A DNA stretch of 43,500 nt from Symbiodinium natans (Eukaryota > Sar > Dinophyceae > Suessiales > Symbiodiniaceae): contig CAJNDS010002067.1 of NCBI GenBank assembly GCA_905221605.1, forward strand, positions 528,895 through 572,394, given 5' to 3'. A model generated the notes under the pieces. The model searched no databases. It saw only the letters and a program-made list of their open reading frames with translations, and was not told the DNA's origin. A program made the translations under genes and the position numbers. How positions within the stretch are numbered: the first letter of the stretch is position 1; each line of letters starts with the position of its first letter. Positions 1 to 12,473 of this stretch are shown here, one piece after another.

Positions 1-457
1 AAGTGATGACGGCACGCGGTAGGGAGGAGTTGCAAGAGGTCAAAGGTGCCTTTCATTGCTCGGGAGGGGGGTCTTCCACTGCGCTCCCATGCTTTCATTT
101 CTTCGGGACATGAGCCAGACTCAATGCGCCATCTCCGCTAGCTGCAAGTTTAGGTGTGATTCATCAAAGCATTTCAAAACAGTTCAGCCACTTCGGACGG
201 TTCGGTTGCGAAGTGTGGTCATTGGGGAACTTCGCTCGTTCTTGCAGGTTTCCAGTGGCAGAACAACTTCGATTGCCATAGCAGCTCAGGCATGGACAGG
301 GCTGGAATTTGTCGTATCATGGGGTGCTGGCTGGTCTTGCTGTATGCAGGTGGACTGGCAGCCATTGGCGATCCTGGATGCACTTGCCCCAGTTTCACAT
401 GCATATCGAACACACATGAACACACCATTTACCAGCCATGCAGGAGCTCTCCCATGG

Positions 458-716
458 CGCTGCAGGCCACCTGCTTGTGATGGTGCGGGAGGTGCGCTGT
501 GCAGAATTGTTGCCAGGGTGTCTAGGACACAAAACGCATGTCTGGGGGTTTGAAAAAGCAGAAATGCGGCTATGGCATGCTCCTCAAACACCTCGAATCT
601 TGCTGTACTTTGCACCCGTGATCAACGTTGAAGCACATTGGGTGCAAGATGGTGCGAGGGAGCCTGACAAAACTACGCAAGTGGAAACAGATGTAAGCAG
701 TCTCAAAATTGTCTGA
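458..716 (+). CDS. possible exon(s) of an unknown gene
   Basis: An open + strand frame contains a natural-looking peptide with mixed charge, e.g. HVWGFEKAEMRLWHAPQ and LLYFAPVINVEAHWVQDG, ending in a stop at 714-716. A possible acceptor, CTGCAG|GCC, lies near 457/458, and a GT donor (ACAGAT|GTAAGC) lies just before the stop, so this may be an internal exon. I do not recognise a family. The only support is protein-like composition and splice-like edges; overlapping frames on both strands are also open, so it could be spurious. Confidence 0.3.
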
Positions 717-1117
717 AATCAGCAAGAGGCGGCATCGGTGAATGTATGGCTGATCAAGACTGAGGCTGGTCACGCTGTCGCAAATTGTCCCAAAGAACGC
801 TCGGTTGCAATCTGCCTAAGTGCTTCTCGGAGGGTGAGCTTCTTGCACGTCTTCCAGACGCAGTGCATGCGTGCTTTACCGGCACGCGCGTGGCCTGGCT
901 CTGCAGGACCGACATAGTCTGCCAGAATGCACCTTTGCAGTTTTTCTGTGTTCGGTGACGTCCCCGGTGTCCTCTCACATGCTTATGCTATCTCATGCTT
1001 CCCCGTCCTCGCGTGCCCACCTGCTTTCCACCGACCGCTTGGGGGAAGAATGGGGGAAGACATGAGTGCGCGTCAATACAGGCAGTTCGTCAGTTGGGAA
1101 ATTTCTCCCTTTTGCAG

Positions 1118-1268
1118 GAAAGAGTCACAGACCTGGGTTTGCAGCGGGGAAATTGCCTCCGCCACAGCCGGAGCACAGCTGAGTGTGGCATCCACTGCTG
1201 CGGCAGATGGGGCAGAACGTCTGTCTGGGGCTAAAAAGGTGGTCTTGAACTCTGACGGTTCCATTTAG
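1118..1268 (+). CDS. possible terminal exon, unknown gene
   Basis: A strong pyrimidine-rich acceptor (TTTCTCCCTTTTGCAG|G) at 1117/1118 leads into an open frame ending at a TAG at 1266-1268. The peptide is Ala/Ser-rich (GEIASATAGAQLSVAS, then LSGAKKVVLNSDGSI). The AG|G edge matches the acceptor rule seen in the well-supported genes of this window. No family is recognised. Its link to other exons is unknown; nothing between it and 2.6 kb is clearly coding. Confidence 0.33.
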
Positions 1269-2643
1269 CATGTCGCCGTGGTGTCACAAGTGCAAGGCTT
1301 GGCTGCCCTGGTTCGGATGCACTGTGCGCAACTGGCTGCATGCACTATCATGCACTATCATGCACTTGGCGCCAGAAGGTCTTTGACACACACGGCTGAG
1401 ACAGGCTGTCATGGGGAAGCCGATGGATGGATGGCCCACTCCGATTTGCAAACGTCGGGGTCCAGCTTCACCGACTTGCAAAAAGCGCATCGCGTTTGAT
1501 GTTCTTCAGAATCTTGGCTAGTGAGTCTTGGAGCCTTGGAGCTTCTATCCAATGCATAGACTCCAACAGAACCTGTGAACCTTAGCGAAGACTCCGTTCG
1601 AGCAAGGCCAGTTCATCAGTCTCAATGCCGACTTCGGGACCTTTGCAGCTCATTGACTACCGATGGGTTTCTCGGAGTGGATCCGGAGGTGTTTCAGTGG
1701 TCAGAGATTTTGCAGTGAGAGGTTGCTACACTGTTTCTGGTAGAGCTTAGGATGGCCGTTTCAAATCTTCAGGCCGTATCGCTCTGTTCATGTGGTGACC
1801 TGACAGTGAGCAGCAACGCCCGTCTCTTGAAGGAATCCGACTTTCCACTTTGTTTAAATGTAACATGCATGTTCAAGCTGCTAGCTGAGCGGAGAGCTGC
1901 ACCGTCTGCGTAGCATATGGGCTTTCTGGCACATCCTGGCGTCACTGGCGTCTCCGCTTGATTCGGCTTGGCGAGCGGAATCGGGTCACCATGTTGCCAT
2001 CTTTTGGTGGCTCGTGGAGTGGATGGTCTCTCGGTGCATTTCGTTCTCCGAAAGGGGTTTGGGTCAGGAGGCCCGGGTTCGACGAAGGTAGAGAAAATGT
2101 GATTTGCAAATGTGATCGGCAAAAGCCATGCACAACAACAAGCGCTGACCCACAATATGTGAATGCGAAAGTTCACGACTCGCTTTGTAAAGCGCGATGT
2201 TTGTGCGACCTTGAAGGCGGCCCTTTTAATGACCCCTGCAGATGGGGACCCCGCTTTGTACATGATGAATCTGATTGTTTTGTGTCCAATGCCTTCTTTC
2301 CTCTTCTTGACGAGCGGCTCGTGTTGCCTTCCTTCCAAAACTTGATCGCTTCATTTATGGTCATCCAAATCTTGCCCTCTGCTCGCCCAGCCAGCTTTGG
2401 CCGGGTCCAAGTGTTTATTTCAATTGGCTTTGCCAAGGTTGTGAGCTTGTGCATGATGCGATAATGCTGGTTTCACTGGCATGGTCTGGCATGTATATGG
2501 CACACAGCTCCGCATGATGATTGCCTGTGCAGGCAGCTTCCTCGCTTTGGCAGCACCTTTTACCATTTGGGTCGTGCGTATGATGATGCATGAAGGCGCC
2601 GGTGTTCTGCCTCTTTTTCGGGTGCAATCTTCGCTGTGCCCAG

Positions 2644-3930
2644 GTGAGCCCACCATCGATTTGCAGATGTGGCTAGACTTAAGGGCCGCAGCGTGCGAGC
2701 AAGGACGTGCTTTGTCCTTGGCATGGCTGCGAGTAGCTTGTCTCCAGGAAGGTTGCTTGGTGAGGTTGCCTGGTCAGTGACATCGGATTGGAGCTCCGCA
2801 CAGATTCGTGCAGCTGTCATCTTGTCGAGCTCAGGCACCAGATGCCAAATCCACAGGCCCCTCGCATTTCTTCAGAGCATCTACGTAAAGCATGCAAAGC
2901 CAGCCGCTCCTGACACCTGTCAGGTGTGCTGCTGTTTTCGACTCCATTCGCCGTGTGCGCCTGCAACACCAAAATGCCTACAAGACCGCAGGCAGCAGCC
3001 TCAGCAAACCCAGGCAGCCTAACATCCAGACCATCCACTTCAGCAGGAGCATGCTCGTAGTGCACATCGTCTCATCAGCATTCTGGCTGGGCAGGTGGTA
3101 GCATCTTACGACAGGCCTCAGTTGATAGCATCAGCGCTACCAGACAGGCGTGCTGCATGGGTGTAAGCAGCATGTTTAGACGGTCACCACAAGCCACAGG
3201 ACCAGGTACATTGAAAGCCTGTGTCGAGGCTTGTGTCAGTCGAGCTGCAGACTGGCGTCAGCCTGTTTGCTGGTTCTGTCGCAGGAGGATGCGAAGTACA
3301 CGTTTGCTCGATCATGCGCTGCGCTCCACGTGTTGCAACTTGTGCCTCATCGTGATTCATTGTGTCGAGTGTTTGCTTCTCCCTGCAAGGAGCCCCGTTG
3401 GGTGGCAGGTTTCAATCCACAACAAGACTACGCGCTCGCGTGAGGTATCGCGGGGCACTTCAGCTTGCAGTCTCAGAGTTTGATCGATTCACCAACGCAG
3501 GACGCGCCCCGTCAGCTGTTGTGAGGCAAGGTGAGTGCCGCTACTCTGACATTCAAGCAGAGAACGCAAACTGAACTGTGCACGAGGTTCTTGGCACTCT
3601 CTTGCAAGACAGCTCGTGGATGAATGAGGCTGGTTGCGCGCTGTTTAGTCCATGAGAGCTTCGGCGCCCTTGGCAGACCGATTGGCGTTTGACACCGGCT
3701 GAGTTGCCGAAGGCAGGTTGCAAATTGTTGAAGGTTGTTGCAAGCATGTAGATGCCAAGGTGCGAACAGCATCTCACGGGTCTCATGACTTCCACAGTGT
3801 TCTCCAATCCCAGGAGGTCGATGACAAGCAGCTCTGGCCGGCAGCGGCTTGCGCCGAGGAGCCGCAGAGACTAGACATGGAGGTTTCGCTTCGACTCCGT
3901 TGGATGATGTCAGTCATGTTTCCAATAAGT
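2644..3930 (+). CDS. unknown multi-exon gene, helical protein (partial model)
   Basis: Several short open segments follow each other on the + strand, each starting at AG|G. They lie at 2644-2747 (TIDLQMWLDLRAAACEQG), 2857 to about 2899 (APRISSEHLRKACKA) and 2924 to about 2990 (CAAVFDSIRRVRLQHQ). More follow at 3047-3160 (RLISILAGQVVASYDRPQ), 3285 to about 3420 (DAKYTFARSCAALHVLQL), 3445-3530 (YRGALQLAVSEFDRF, then a GTGAGT donor) and 3814 to about 3930 (EVDDKQLWPAAACAEEPQ). The peptides are helix-rich and look like one soluble protein. I do not recognise a family. Exon ends and the joins 3285/3445 and 3530/3814 are uncertain, and start and stop were not found. The regular succession of AG|G edges makes a real gene more likely than chance. 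Confidence 0.48.
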
Positions 3931-5880
3931 AGGTTCGGTAGCAGCGGAAGGCCAGAGCGAGAACGTACAGATGTTGACTACAGCTGTATTTGGCTACATT
4001 TTGGTCGGTGCTGTTGTGCTCGATGATTGCGCCTTTGGCACCCTCCACCCCGGAGATTGAAGCGGAGTGAGCAGGAATGTGTTGTGGCGTGTGCACGTAC
4101 ATGTGGGTGTGCGACTGCGCGGGGCTCTGCCTTTCTTACCGAGGAGAAGAAGAAGAAGTAGACGCATTTCCGCTTCATACTTGTCCTTCCCTGCAAGCGG
4201 GGGGAAAGCAGACCGACAGAACCCCGGGTGTGTGCCGTGCGCGAGACCTGCCCCGTAGAAGAACCCTCGGGGTTCGGACCTCGGTGCTGCATTGATGTTT
4301 TTGAAGAAGCCTCACGTAATACATCGCAATACCCTCTCTCCATGGGTGGATGGAGGATCTCTCAGCACGACCCGGCCTATTCCCTCTTAGGGATCCTGTT
4401 GAAACACGCAGGCTGATTTAAACACCAGGCTCATATGTAGATCACCTCAAGTGTGGCCCATAGTGTAGGGCATTCCTGATGTTCTCAGTATACAGTCTAA
4501 ACCCAGGCTCCTAGTAGAGAAGGCAGGCAAACGGGGTGCGCGGTTGGTATTGGATCCTTCCAGCAAACTTTTTGCTCTGCGTTAATGTGTCTGTTCTTGT
4601 TGAGCATCAGCTTGGCCTCGTTGTTTCTGTCGCGTTGTTGCTGGTGTTTGCTTGCGCTAGGCTGCCCGAAGCTGTGCTGCTGTGCGGCGGAAGCCTGTCA
4701 CCAGCAGTCGGATGCAATTTGTCCCGCCCCTCGCCCTGTAGAAGACTTACGATCCCATTTGGCTGTGTGGCGGGCAGCTTTGTGCGTGAAGGGCCGTTGC
4801 CATGGGGCAAGGCCCTCCCCACATGTTTGTGCGACAGGCGACAGGTCCAAAATCGCAGATGCACGCGAAATCAATGTTTGTTCGTCTAGAAAGCATCGAT
4901 CCAAATTTTAGCACAAGCATTTCTAAGCAAGGGTTTTTTGTAACGAATCCTGACATTGTGTTCGCTTGAGTTCTTTGAATTTCTTTGACGTTTGGAGCAG
5001 AATGTTTTCAATTCTGCAAGAATTGAATCTTTCTTCAAAATCGTAAGCTGCACTTCGTAGCTAGAGGCACTCAATTGTTCCTAAACTCAACTTCCCTCAA
5101 ACCACAAGCTCTGCAGCGGCCGATGCTCAACAGAAGCATTCCCTGACGTGTGTGTATGTGTGTGTGTGTGTGCGGGTGGGTTCATAATTGTTCCAGGCCT
5201 AGTCTCACGGAATGATTCGGGAGTGATCCGCTTCGCATACCTCGCAGCGCTTCGGACTCTATGGCTATGAGTCAGATGAGTCATGTGTGTCGTTCTCTCC
5301 CTCGCTCTCTCGCTGATTTTTTTTTCTTTCTCTCTCTCTCTCTCTCCCTCTCTCTTAGTCTTTCTTCGTCCTTATTTTGCCGGAGCTTCTTGTTAAAGGT
5401 TGTATGATTCCTTTTTGTCTTGAAACCTTCCCCACTCTTGAAGCGTTCTCCCTTCGAAGGCGCCCCCGCAGCTGAAGGACGTAGCCGGGACGGTCCTTCG
5501 TCTGGCCACGGCTGCCACTTGGCACAGGAGTCAAGTCCCCACGAAGCGCGCAACACACATGGCAAGCAATGAATTTCAGTAACGCTATTACAGAGACATT
5601 TTGCAATATCTGATTGGTTTTTGGCAATTGGTGATGAGCCGTGCCAATCGCTTCGTTCTTGTGAGTGTGAGGCACACGACGAGTTTCGAGCTTTAGCAGC
5701 AATTCTTTGTGGTCTCAGCTCCCGCCGAGGCGAGACTTAGCAACGAGTCAAATGATTGTGCTGTGGACATCTTGTGGACATCTTGTGGACGTCTTGTGGA
5801 CGTGTGGATTTCTTATGGACTGGGCTTGAAGTGGCTGTGCAAGGTTCAGGTGGCGATGTGGCTCCCGCTACCTGCCTTGA
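3931..5880. other. gene-poor stretch with simple repeats
   Basis: I see no convincing exon here. It holds a (TG)n tract at about 5148-5173, a T/CT-rich tract at 5318-5355, and four near-copies of the 12-mer TGTGGACATCTT at about 5765-5810 just before the next gene. The section 4880-5080 is AT-richer than its surroundings. Short open frames on both strands overlap each other and look like chance. Confidence 0.5.
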
Positions 5881-7817
5881 TACAAGTGTGTTCATGGCGT
5901 CATCCAATGGCAGCTAAAGTGGGAGCCGAAGGCTCGGGTGGCAGCTCAAATCGAAGACACGCTTCACCGCTTGTGGCCTGAAGCTCGATGTAGCATTGCA
6001 AAGATAAAGAAACGGGTCGCGAGATGTCGCGAAATGACTTGAGACCTGTTATAGTTTATGGCCTATGGCCCCCTTGAGGAGTGGCCCAGCTCGCAGTCCA
6101 ATGGTGGCTACTGCGGGCTCATGTCTCATGACCTGCTCAGTTCTCGTAGGAGCAACCGATGCTTCTTCTTCGCTCGTTGATGTTGCAACATGTTACAAGG
6201 GAGTGGCGCTGGCAAGCACAGCAAACTGTTTTTCCAGGAGGTGCTCGAGCAGAGGCTCTGGCAGGAAGCTGAGTTTTGACGAATGCCTTCCCGGGCATGT
6301 GATTGTGTTATGCTTGTCAGGCTCTGGCTGGCAATGGGCTTGTCAAGCAGGATCTGCTGCCACTGGGTATTTTGCTACCCGCTGTTGTACGACATGCTTC
6401 AGAGGTGCCACAGCTTGTTGCATCCAGAGCGGTGCTGTGTTTGAAGCCCGTTTCCGAAGACTGTATGGCAGGCCAAGCCGTCGTATTTGGGCCTGACGCT
6501 GCTGAGCCGGGACACGGCGTGGCCAATGGCAGTGCAGGAACGCCGTTCTCTGCGTTTGGTCGGAGTGTTCGAGAATGTTCGAGATCTGAATACACCCAAG
6601 GAATGGTTCTTGGAGTTGCAGATAAAGAGATGGTCAGTTGTGCAGGGGTTTCATAAACCGGGCATCAGACATTCAGCTCTTGAGACCTGTTTGTGGAGGC
6701 AACGCCTGGGGAGTTCCATTGGTGTGATGCCTTTCAGAGCCGCGCACCACTTGTCGAGGCCATTTGCATCTGGCCATCATGTGGTTTTGTAGGATCTCCT
6801 GCCGAGTGCTGGCAAGAGAAATCTTGTCTCTTGAAGAGAAGCGAAGATACCAACGATGATTCGCGATTCGCCAGGCACTTGTGGAGAAGGTGAGGCCTTG
6901 TTATCTCTCTTTTGCCTTGAGATGTAGTCTGGGAAGCGCAGAGGCTGTCATTCTCCAATCTACGAAGCCTACCCGGAGTTCAGGGCTTCCTGATTGCTCA
7001 GCATCAGTGCAGCTGGCATGAGTTATCAGGCAAGACATCCTGGAACCGCCACGTGACATCTGAAAAGGCCATACTGGAGCAGCCTTTCAGTGAAGCCCCG
7101 CCTTTGCGCAAAGCTTCACAGGCAAACCGACTGCTGCGGAGATGCCACGGTCGAAAGAGAGTGGTGCGCGGGTTGACGATCATGGGTTGGGAGGCGTGCC
7201 CGCTGCACACCGCCACCGTTCTTCAATGGCTTGGACTTGGGTCCACGCAGGAGCCAGCAGCTTTTGAGACGAGATCACCTTGGTGATTGCGCTTCATGTC
7301 AGGTGCAGGTGCGTTCCTTCAAGGCGGCTCTGAGGACACAGGCATAGGATGGCTCTTCGACGTTTCAAGTAGCAGGCCATCCAGCAGGAGGCGGAGGAAA
7401 GCCCGAGCAGCCGCGAAGAAAGTCCTGGACGTGGGGACAGGCTTGAAAGCAGCAAAAGCACATCCGCGATCATCAGCCAAAGCCTCTGGCTGCTTCTTGC
7501 AAGCAGGGAGCCTGTGATGCTTCCCAGTGGCCTTCTCGTTTATTGGCGACGCACCCAGCTTCCCTCATTGATGAAATGCATGATGACGCATGGCTTGTGC
7601 CACCAAAGGCGGTGTGCCGATGGAGAAGGCAATGTGCTTCGGGACAGCGGTGGCTGTGGCCGAGCAGGGGCGCTCCGCCGCAAGCTCAGAAAGCTGCACT
7701 AGCTGCATGCCTTATCACGTCGTCTTCGCGGCGGTGGTTGCCTTTTCATACATGGACCGTGAACGAGTGTGTAACCCCTTTAGGCGGCGGAAGCTGGCAA
7801 GGACCCTTAAGCCCTGA
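5881..7817 (+). CDS. unknown multi-exon gene with a 15-nt microexon
   Basis: Exon-like pieces on the + strand join in phase by the local rule (G-starting donor, AG|G acceptor). They are: 5881-6042 (KWEPKARVAAQIEDTLHRLW); 6238 to about 6274 (EVLEQRLWQEAE, after a CTGTTTTTCCAG acceptor); 6321-6404 (LLPLGILLPAVVRHASE); 6472-6600 (GLTLLSRDTAWPMAV); 6699-6758 (EFHWCDAFQSRAPLVE); 6875-6889 (ALVEK); 7068-7193 (AILEQPFSEAPPLRKASQ); 7303-7341 (VQVRSFKAALRTQ); 7388 to about 7474 (acidic/Ser-rich, EAEESPSSREESPG); 7609-7817 (final exon, ending KLARTLKP then TGA). Donors include GTGCCA, GAATGG, GCCATT, GTGAGG, GCGTGC and GCATAG. The middle is helix-rich and hydrophobic, a repeat-like scaffold rather than an obvious enzyme, and the C-terminus is basic. 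No known family is recognised. The first exon and the start codon were not found, and the link from 6042 to 6238 is a guess. Confidence 0.55.
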
Positions 7818-7916
7818 TGATCCCATGGAGCCCACAGATGAGCCGGCTACCTAGCGACCGGATAGCAGTCAGAGCGGCGCACACGGCGCACAGTCGAATT
7901 CGGAAGGTGGGGACAA

Positions 7917-8075
7917 ATGCTGTTGCCCAATTTCGCCGTGCAGTTGTGCAATGCTGAGCCCGTGCCTCTGTCCGATGCAGTCTCATCAGTCGCATCAGCC
8001 GATCAGCCCATATCTGATACTGAGGCTGAGCTACTCTGGTTCCAGTGCCAGCGACCGCAAGCAGTTTCAAGCTGA
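7917..8075 (+). CDS. small ORF, 52 codons, unknown
   Basis: An ATG at 7917 opens a 52-codon frame ending TGA at 8073-8075. The product is acidic and Ser/Ala-rich (PLSDAVSSVASADQPISD, then EAELLWFQCQ). It starts 100 bp after the stop of the preceding gene and could be a separate short gene or an exon. An opposite-strand ORF (7807-8070) overlaps it and looks about as open, so the strand is not certain. No family is recognised. Confidence 0.25.
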   Translation: MLLPNFAVQLCNAEPVPLSDAVSSVASADQPISDTEAELLWFQCQRPQAVSS

Positions 8076-9123
8076 GTGGTGACAGGACACAAGCCTGAAG
8101 GTTGCATGTGGAATTCGAGAATCTTGCAGCGCTTGAGGCTCGCCCTCGTTGGTGGGGAGAGGGCAGGTACAGATCTGCAGGCGCTGCGTGTCCTTGCTGT
8201 TTGGATCAATGATCAACGTGGGAGCGTTGGGTCCAAAACAAGGGGACGACAGTGACAAGTCGAGGATTATTCGCAGGTTATCTTCCAGGCACCAGTCTCC
8301 AGTACGCCCATGCTGAAGGGACATGAAGTCACAGGCTGTCAGACGGTTGTTCTTCAGACGACTTGGGCAAGGGTACTGCATACAGTGGTACTGCATACAG
8401 TAGCGCGTTCTAACCAGAGACGTGCCCTTCCTTCGAATCGGGGTGGTCCTGTGCGTCACTTCTGCGTCCCCCCTCTGAAAACTGCGGCTCCCGAATGTTC
8501 CCGAGGTGCCTGCGGACAGTGATGGAATCGATGCCATGCCAGGATGGACGGTACAGGGCTTAGCAAGTTTCTTTCCAATAAGTTCCAATAAGCCTCAATG
8601 CAAGCTGAAGAGAGGCTGGCAGACAGTACATGTGAGTACCAAGGTCGAGCTCTGGATGCGCAGCACACCATCGAGCCCTAAAGAGGCAGACTTCATTCTT
8701 TGATACCATGTGCCATACATTTCCGCGCTGCTCCGAATTCTGAGTGCTTGTTGAAGCTTCAAACTGCCAAGTTGGATGGGGCAGGATCTTCAAATTGTGC
8801 GCCGGGCCCACTCTGGCCAGTACTGGTCATTGTGCTACCGGCCCAGGCCGACTACTAGCAAGTCCTGCGACTTTGATTGTTTCCCCAAACCGTGAGCCCT
8901 GCAGTCGTCCTGGCTTTGTCATGGTGGCCTCTGGGCAAACTTCTCCAATCTTGGAGGGCGCCTGTGCGGTGCCAAGCTGCTTTGCCAAGCTTGAACTCCT
9001 GAGTTGTGTTTTCTCCCGGAATGAGTTTTTAAGCCCTGTGCACGATGCGTCTGCACAAGGGTTGGTAAGGTGGCTCTCGTGTTTCCGGAACTTGTCGCGC
9101 ATTTGGAGCTCTTGCTGGTCGTT

Positions 9124-9408
9124 TCCTCAACCTCCCAACAGTGCTCGGCAACATCGAGTGGCTGTACCTGATTGACTACTCTCGCGGTCGCTTTGGAACT
9201 GCACCTGGGTAAAAACGTCGCGGCTGCGTCGGCCTCCTTATGGAAAGAAAGCATGCTCAAGAGGACCTATGACCGCCGCTTGGGTATGGAACTGCCTGAG
9301 TCCTGGTCGATGGGGTGCCAATCACGGGGAGTAGCGAAAGCGCAGCGTCGGGTAAGCCTGGAATCTCACGCAGCCGGAAACTCTGCAGCGAGACACTTCA
9401 ACTCCTAG
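9124..9408 (+). CDS. possible exons of an unknown gene
   Basis: The frame from 9124 to about 9212 reads LNLPTVLGNIEWLYLIDYSR and meets a possible GT donor (CCTGG|GTAAAA). A second frame at about 9230-9340 reads SLWKESMLKRTYDRRLGMEL. Both look like protein rather than noise, but I could not join them or find a start. The neighbouring sequence 8.1-9.1 kb has long open frames on both strands (for example 8744-9175 on + and 8067-8588 on -) and I cannot decide between them. Confidence 0.28.
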
Positions 9409-10789
9409 TCTAGAAATGCATTCCCAGGCACTGAAGAGAAGGCGACTGACAGTTGACTGTGATCTCGCCTGTCCGATTTGCCGTGGCGATTCGCAAGGGT
9501 GGAACGTCCAAAATGTTGTAGAGTGAGTTAGGAGTTAGTTAGGTTACTGACCCGGTTCTTCACGGTGTTCCGCATCGTGTGGTTCTGGTTTCAAATGTGA
9601 CTTCTCTTTTGATGAGTCGCAGTCGCTAGTGCCGCCAAATAGTCAAACTGTACTGAAGGTGAGCCCCTGCCATCCGGCGAGTGGATTCATTTCGCCCTGA
9701 GATCTGACTTGAACTCGTTGGAGGCCTGTGCTGAGAGCAAAACATACTGTTGTCACTGTACACATGCCGTTTTTCAAAAAGTGCAGACAAAGGTGTGCTT
9801 GGATGGCCGGATGGTCGTTAGCTCTGCCATCTCCTTGCCGTCGGCGCCTCTAGAGGCGGGCAAATGGGCTTGACCTGCACCACGCCGCTACATGCTGCAC
9901 TGGACCCACCACACAATGTGATCAAGGCCAATATTTCATTTGGTCCCGCCGAGTTGGACATCACTGAGGCCTGGGAGTGTGACAGCACCAGGGAGTTTAG
10001 CAGATCTTGCCTTCGGCAGCGGCATGTCTCCGTTTATGTCACAGCTTCGGTGTCGCAAGAAGCTGGCGGACGTGCAAATGATGCTTCACTACGGCACTTG
10101 CACAGCTATTGCTGTTCCTGTTCGTGACAGCATCAGCAATGCAACGCCAAGATAAACCAGCCACACCATGAAATCAGTCTGGCAGTCAGTGCACTTCTCA
10201 CATCAATGCAAGACACCCCGGACATTTTGGCTAGTGCAGAATTGGGCTTGCACAGCTGTGAAGTTTCCGCTCCCGATGTGCAGACCAGTCGGGCATGTGA
10301 AGTTCACCGGTACTTCAAAACCATGTGCATAGTACAAACTGCTTACGGCTGTTTGTAGCACTTTTGCAGATGGGGGGGGGTATGTTAAGGTTTGTCGGAA
10401 TACACATGCTTCCTTTCAGCAGGTCCGGATATGGGGTGTCTGCCGTTCTGACAATGACCTGCTGCACTTTCACCGCCAATGCCTGGATACTGTACTGAGC
10501 GGATTCTTAGCACAATTGGGCATGAGTGGCTGTGCGGCTCATAGACCTTAGACATCACTAAGGAGAGCTTCGAGGTGAAGCATGGAAGAAGGCGCCTTTC
10601 GGGACATGCCATGACAATGCAGCAGATATTGAGGAAGGTCTTGGTTTTGGGGGCTGCAGTCTTGACTTGGGGGGACACGTGTTGGAAAGGGGCTTGGGCC
10701 CTGATACCCAAGCGTGAAGACTTCGAAGTTTTGGCTTGCAGTGCGCCCTGAAAGTGGACCTTGTTTCATTGGTCAGTGGCACAAGCCAG

Positions 10790-11882
10790 GCGTGCCGTGT
10801 TTGAGCATCTTCCTTGGGGTTTTCAAATTCCCACCCAGTTGCTTGTCGTTGTCCTCGATCCGCTTGGCCCGGCCCCACGCATGGAAGCTTATGGGAGTAG
10901 GGAGTACGCCATCAGACAGGGCATGCTTATATGCGTGCCGGTAAACTCCAGTCGGATCTGCTGCCAACGAATGACATGGTACACAAGATGCGTGAGTTTC
11001 GCTGCTACACCAAGACCGTATGATGAGGCAGATGTGGCAGATACACACACAGCAGCAACTCTTGCGCGGAAGGTGTGCTTCAACACCTCCTTCCAACGTG
11101 AAACGAACATAAAATGCCTGGTGTTGGACATCACGGAGTCGCCTAAGTAAGAATCATGAATGGCAGGCACACATTGATTAGAATTGCGGTGGTTGGAAAC
11201 TGGCCGGAACTGGCCGGAGCTTCCGGGCACATGACCCACCAGATGCCCAGTTGCAAATTCGACACAAATTTGTCGCACGAGGCAGGCGGTGCATTTGCGA
11301 GATTTATGTGGTTTCTGGCTGCTGTGGTTGGTGGCTCGTACATAATGGCATCAGCGATCGCTGTAGTTTGATCAAGTTGTTGGCTGCTGGTCGGAGAAAA
11401 GCCCGCAACGGCACGACAAGCAACACAACACCTGGTATCCTGCAACTCCCGCCTGAAAGGCTTTAGGCAGTATTCCGAAGGCATTCGCTTGTTGTTTCTC
11501 ATGAGGTTAAGATTCGTGCCGCCACGGGGGCAACGGGAGCAACGCACCAAGGCCAGCTGTTACATGCTGCAAGTGGTCCTTTGCAAAGTCTGCCCCGATG
11601 TGAAGGTGAGACGTCGGGGTCTGATCCTAAATCTCGGACCGGCTTTGCGGCTTTGGAGAAGCGTTGACTTGAGCCGGAGGCTATGGGGCATCACAGACAT
11701 GCCGAAGCAAGGCTCGGGAAGGCAGAACTGTATGAGGCGCACTGCAGCGCCATGTCTCGAGGTGGTCGGAGCCGAAAAGCCGAAGCAGAGGATGAGCAGG
11801 CTACGCGGCCCAACGTGCAGACATCCTGGCAGATATCCGGACATCCATGCAGGTGCAGAACTCCTGGCCAACCGGCTTTGAA
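10790..11882 (+). CDS. possible exons of an unknown gene
   Basis: Three AG|G-bounded segments stand out. The first, 10790 to about 10919, contains FEHLPWGFQIPTQLLVVVLD and ends near a GC donor (GGCATGC). The second starts at 11028 and is Gln-rich (QMWQIHTQQQLL), ending at a GT donor. The third, 11803 to about 11881, reads YAAQRADILADIRTSMQV and ends at GCTGTG. They are spaced like exons of one + strand gene, but phase could not be fixed across the long gaps. No domain is recognised. Confidence 0.35.
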
Positions 11883-12109
11883 GGCTGTGACCACGGATCT
11901 CTGTTATAATTTGATTGGCTATAGTAGCCAGGCTCAGGAAGTGCTAACACAGGCCATGTTCTTATAAGTTCTTCGAAATCCGAAGCTTAGCCTGTCAAGT
12001 GTGAATATGGGAGCGGAATTGCTCACTGCAAACTGGTGCATTTTTATCAGTGTTGCCTTTTCGCTCTTTGTAGTCGGTTAGGACATCTTGTGCAATTGCA
12101 AATCTTTGA

Positions 12110-12400
12110 TTGCAAATCTTTGCAAGCCCGTCAGGTGGCTCTCGGTCACAAGATTTGTGGCCACAATTGCCTTTCGCAGATGCTTCTGGATTCGATGCGC
12201 TGAAGCCTAGCTTCAGCAATTGTAGTTTCAGAGCAACCATGTCCATGCATGTATTTAACGGGCTGTCGCCTGACAATCGCCCTGCTGGTGGCGCAGAAAT
12301 AATCATGTTTCGGGGCCAGGCTTTGGCCAGGGATGATGTGCTGGTAAATGCTTGCACGGACGTCATCGTCGTTTGGGCCGGATGCGCTAATGACCGTTAG
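12110..12400 (+). CDS. hypothetical ORF, possible last exon
   Basis: A 96-codon open frame ends in TAG at 12398-12400. The C-terminal part looks protein-like: VFNGLSPDNRPAGGAEIIM, then ARDDVLVNACTDVIVVWAG. An AG|G acceptor sits inside it at 12319/12320 in phase, so the exon may begin there. No family is recognised. A minus-strand frame (12146-12436) overlaps it. Confidence 0.33.
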   Translation: MQIFASPSGGSRSQDLWPQLPFADASGFDALKPSFSNCSFRATMSMHVFNGLSPDNRPAGGAEIIMFRGQALARDDVLVNACTDVIVVWAGCANDR

Positions 12401-12473
12401 TGTGCTTGGCGACATTTGGAGGCGCTGGTGGCACAAAGGTAAGTATCAGTCGGGAATGGAGGGTCCAGTCTGA

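Noticed and set aside
1769-2464. Overlapping minus (189 codons) and plus (168 codons) ORFs
   Set aside because: Neither shows recognisable motifs or splice-linked neighbours, and both are open over the same DNA, so no gene was called.
10200-10240. CATTTTGGCT as a spliced-leader relic
   Set aside because: The match is ten bases only, with no start codon or exon just downstream; such a match is expected by chance in a window of this size.
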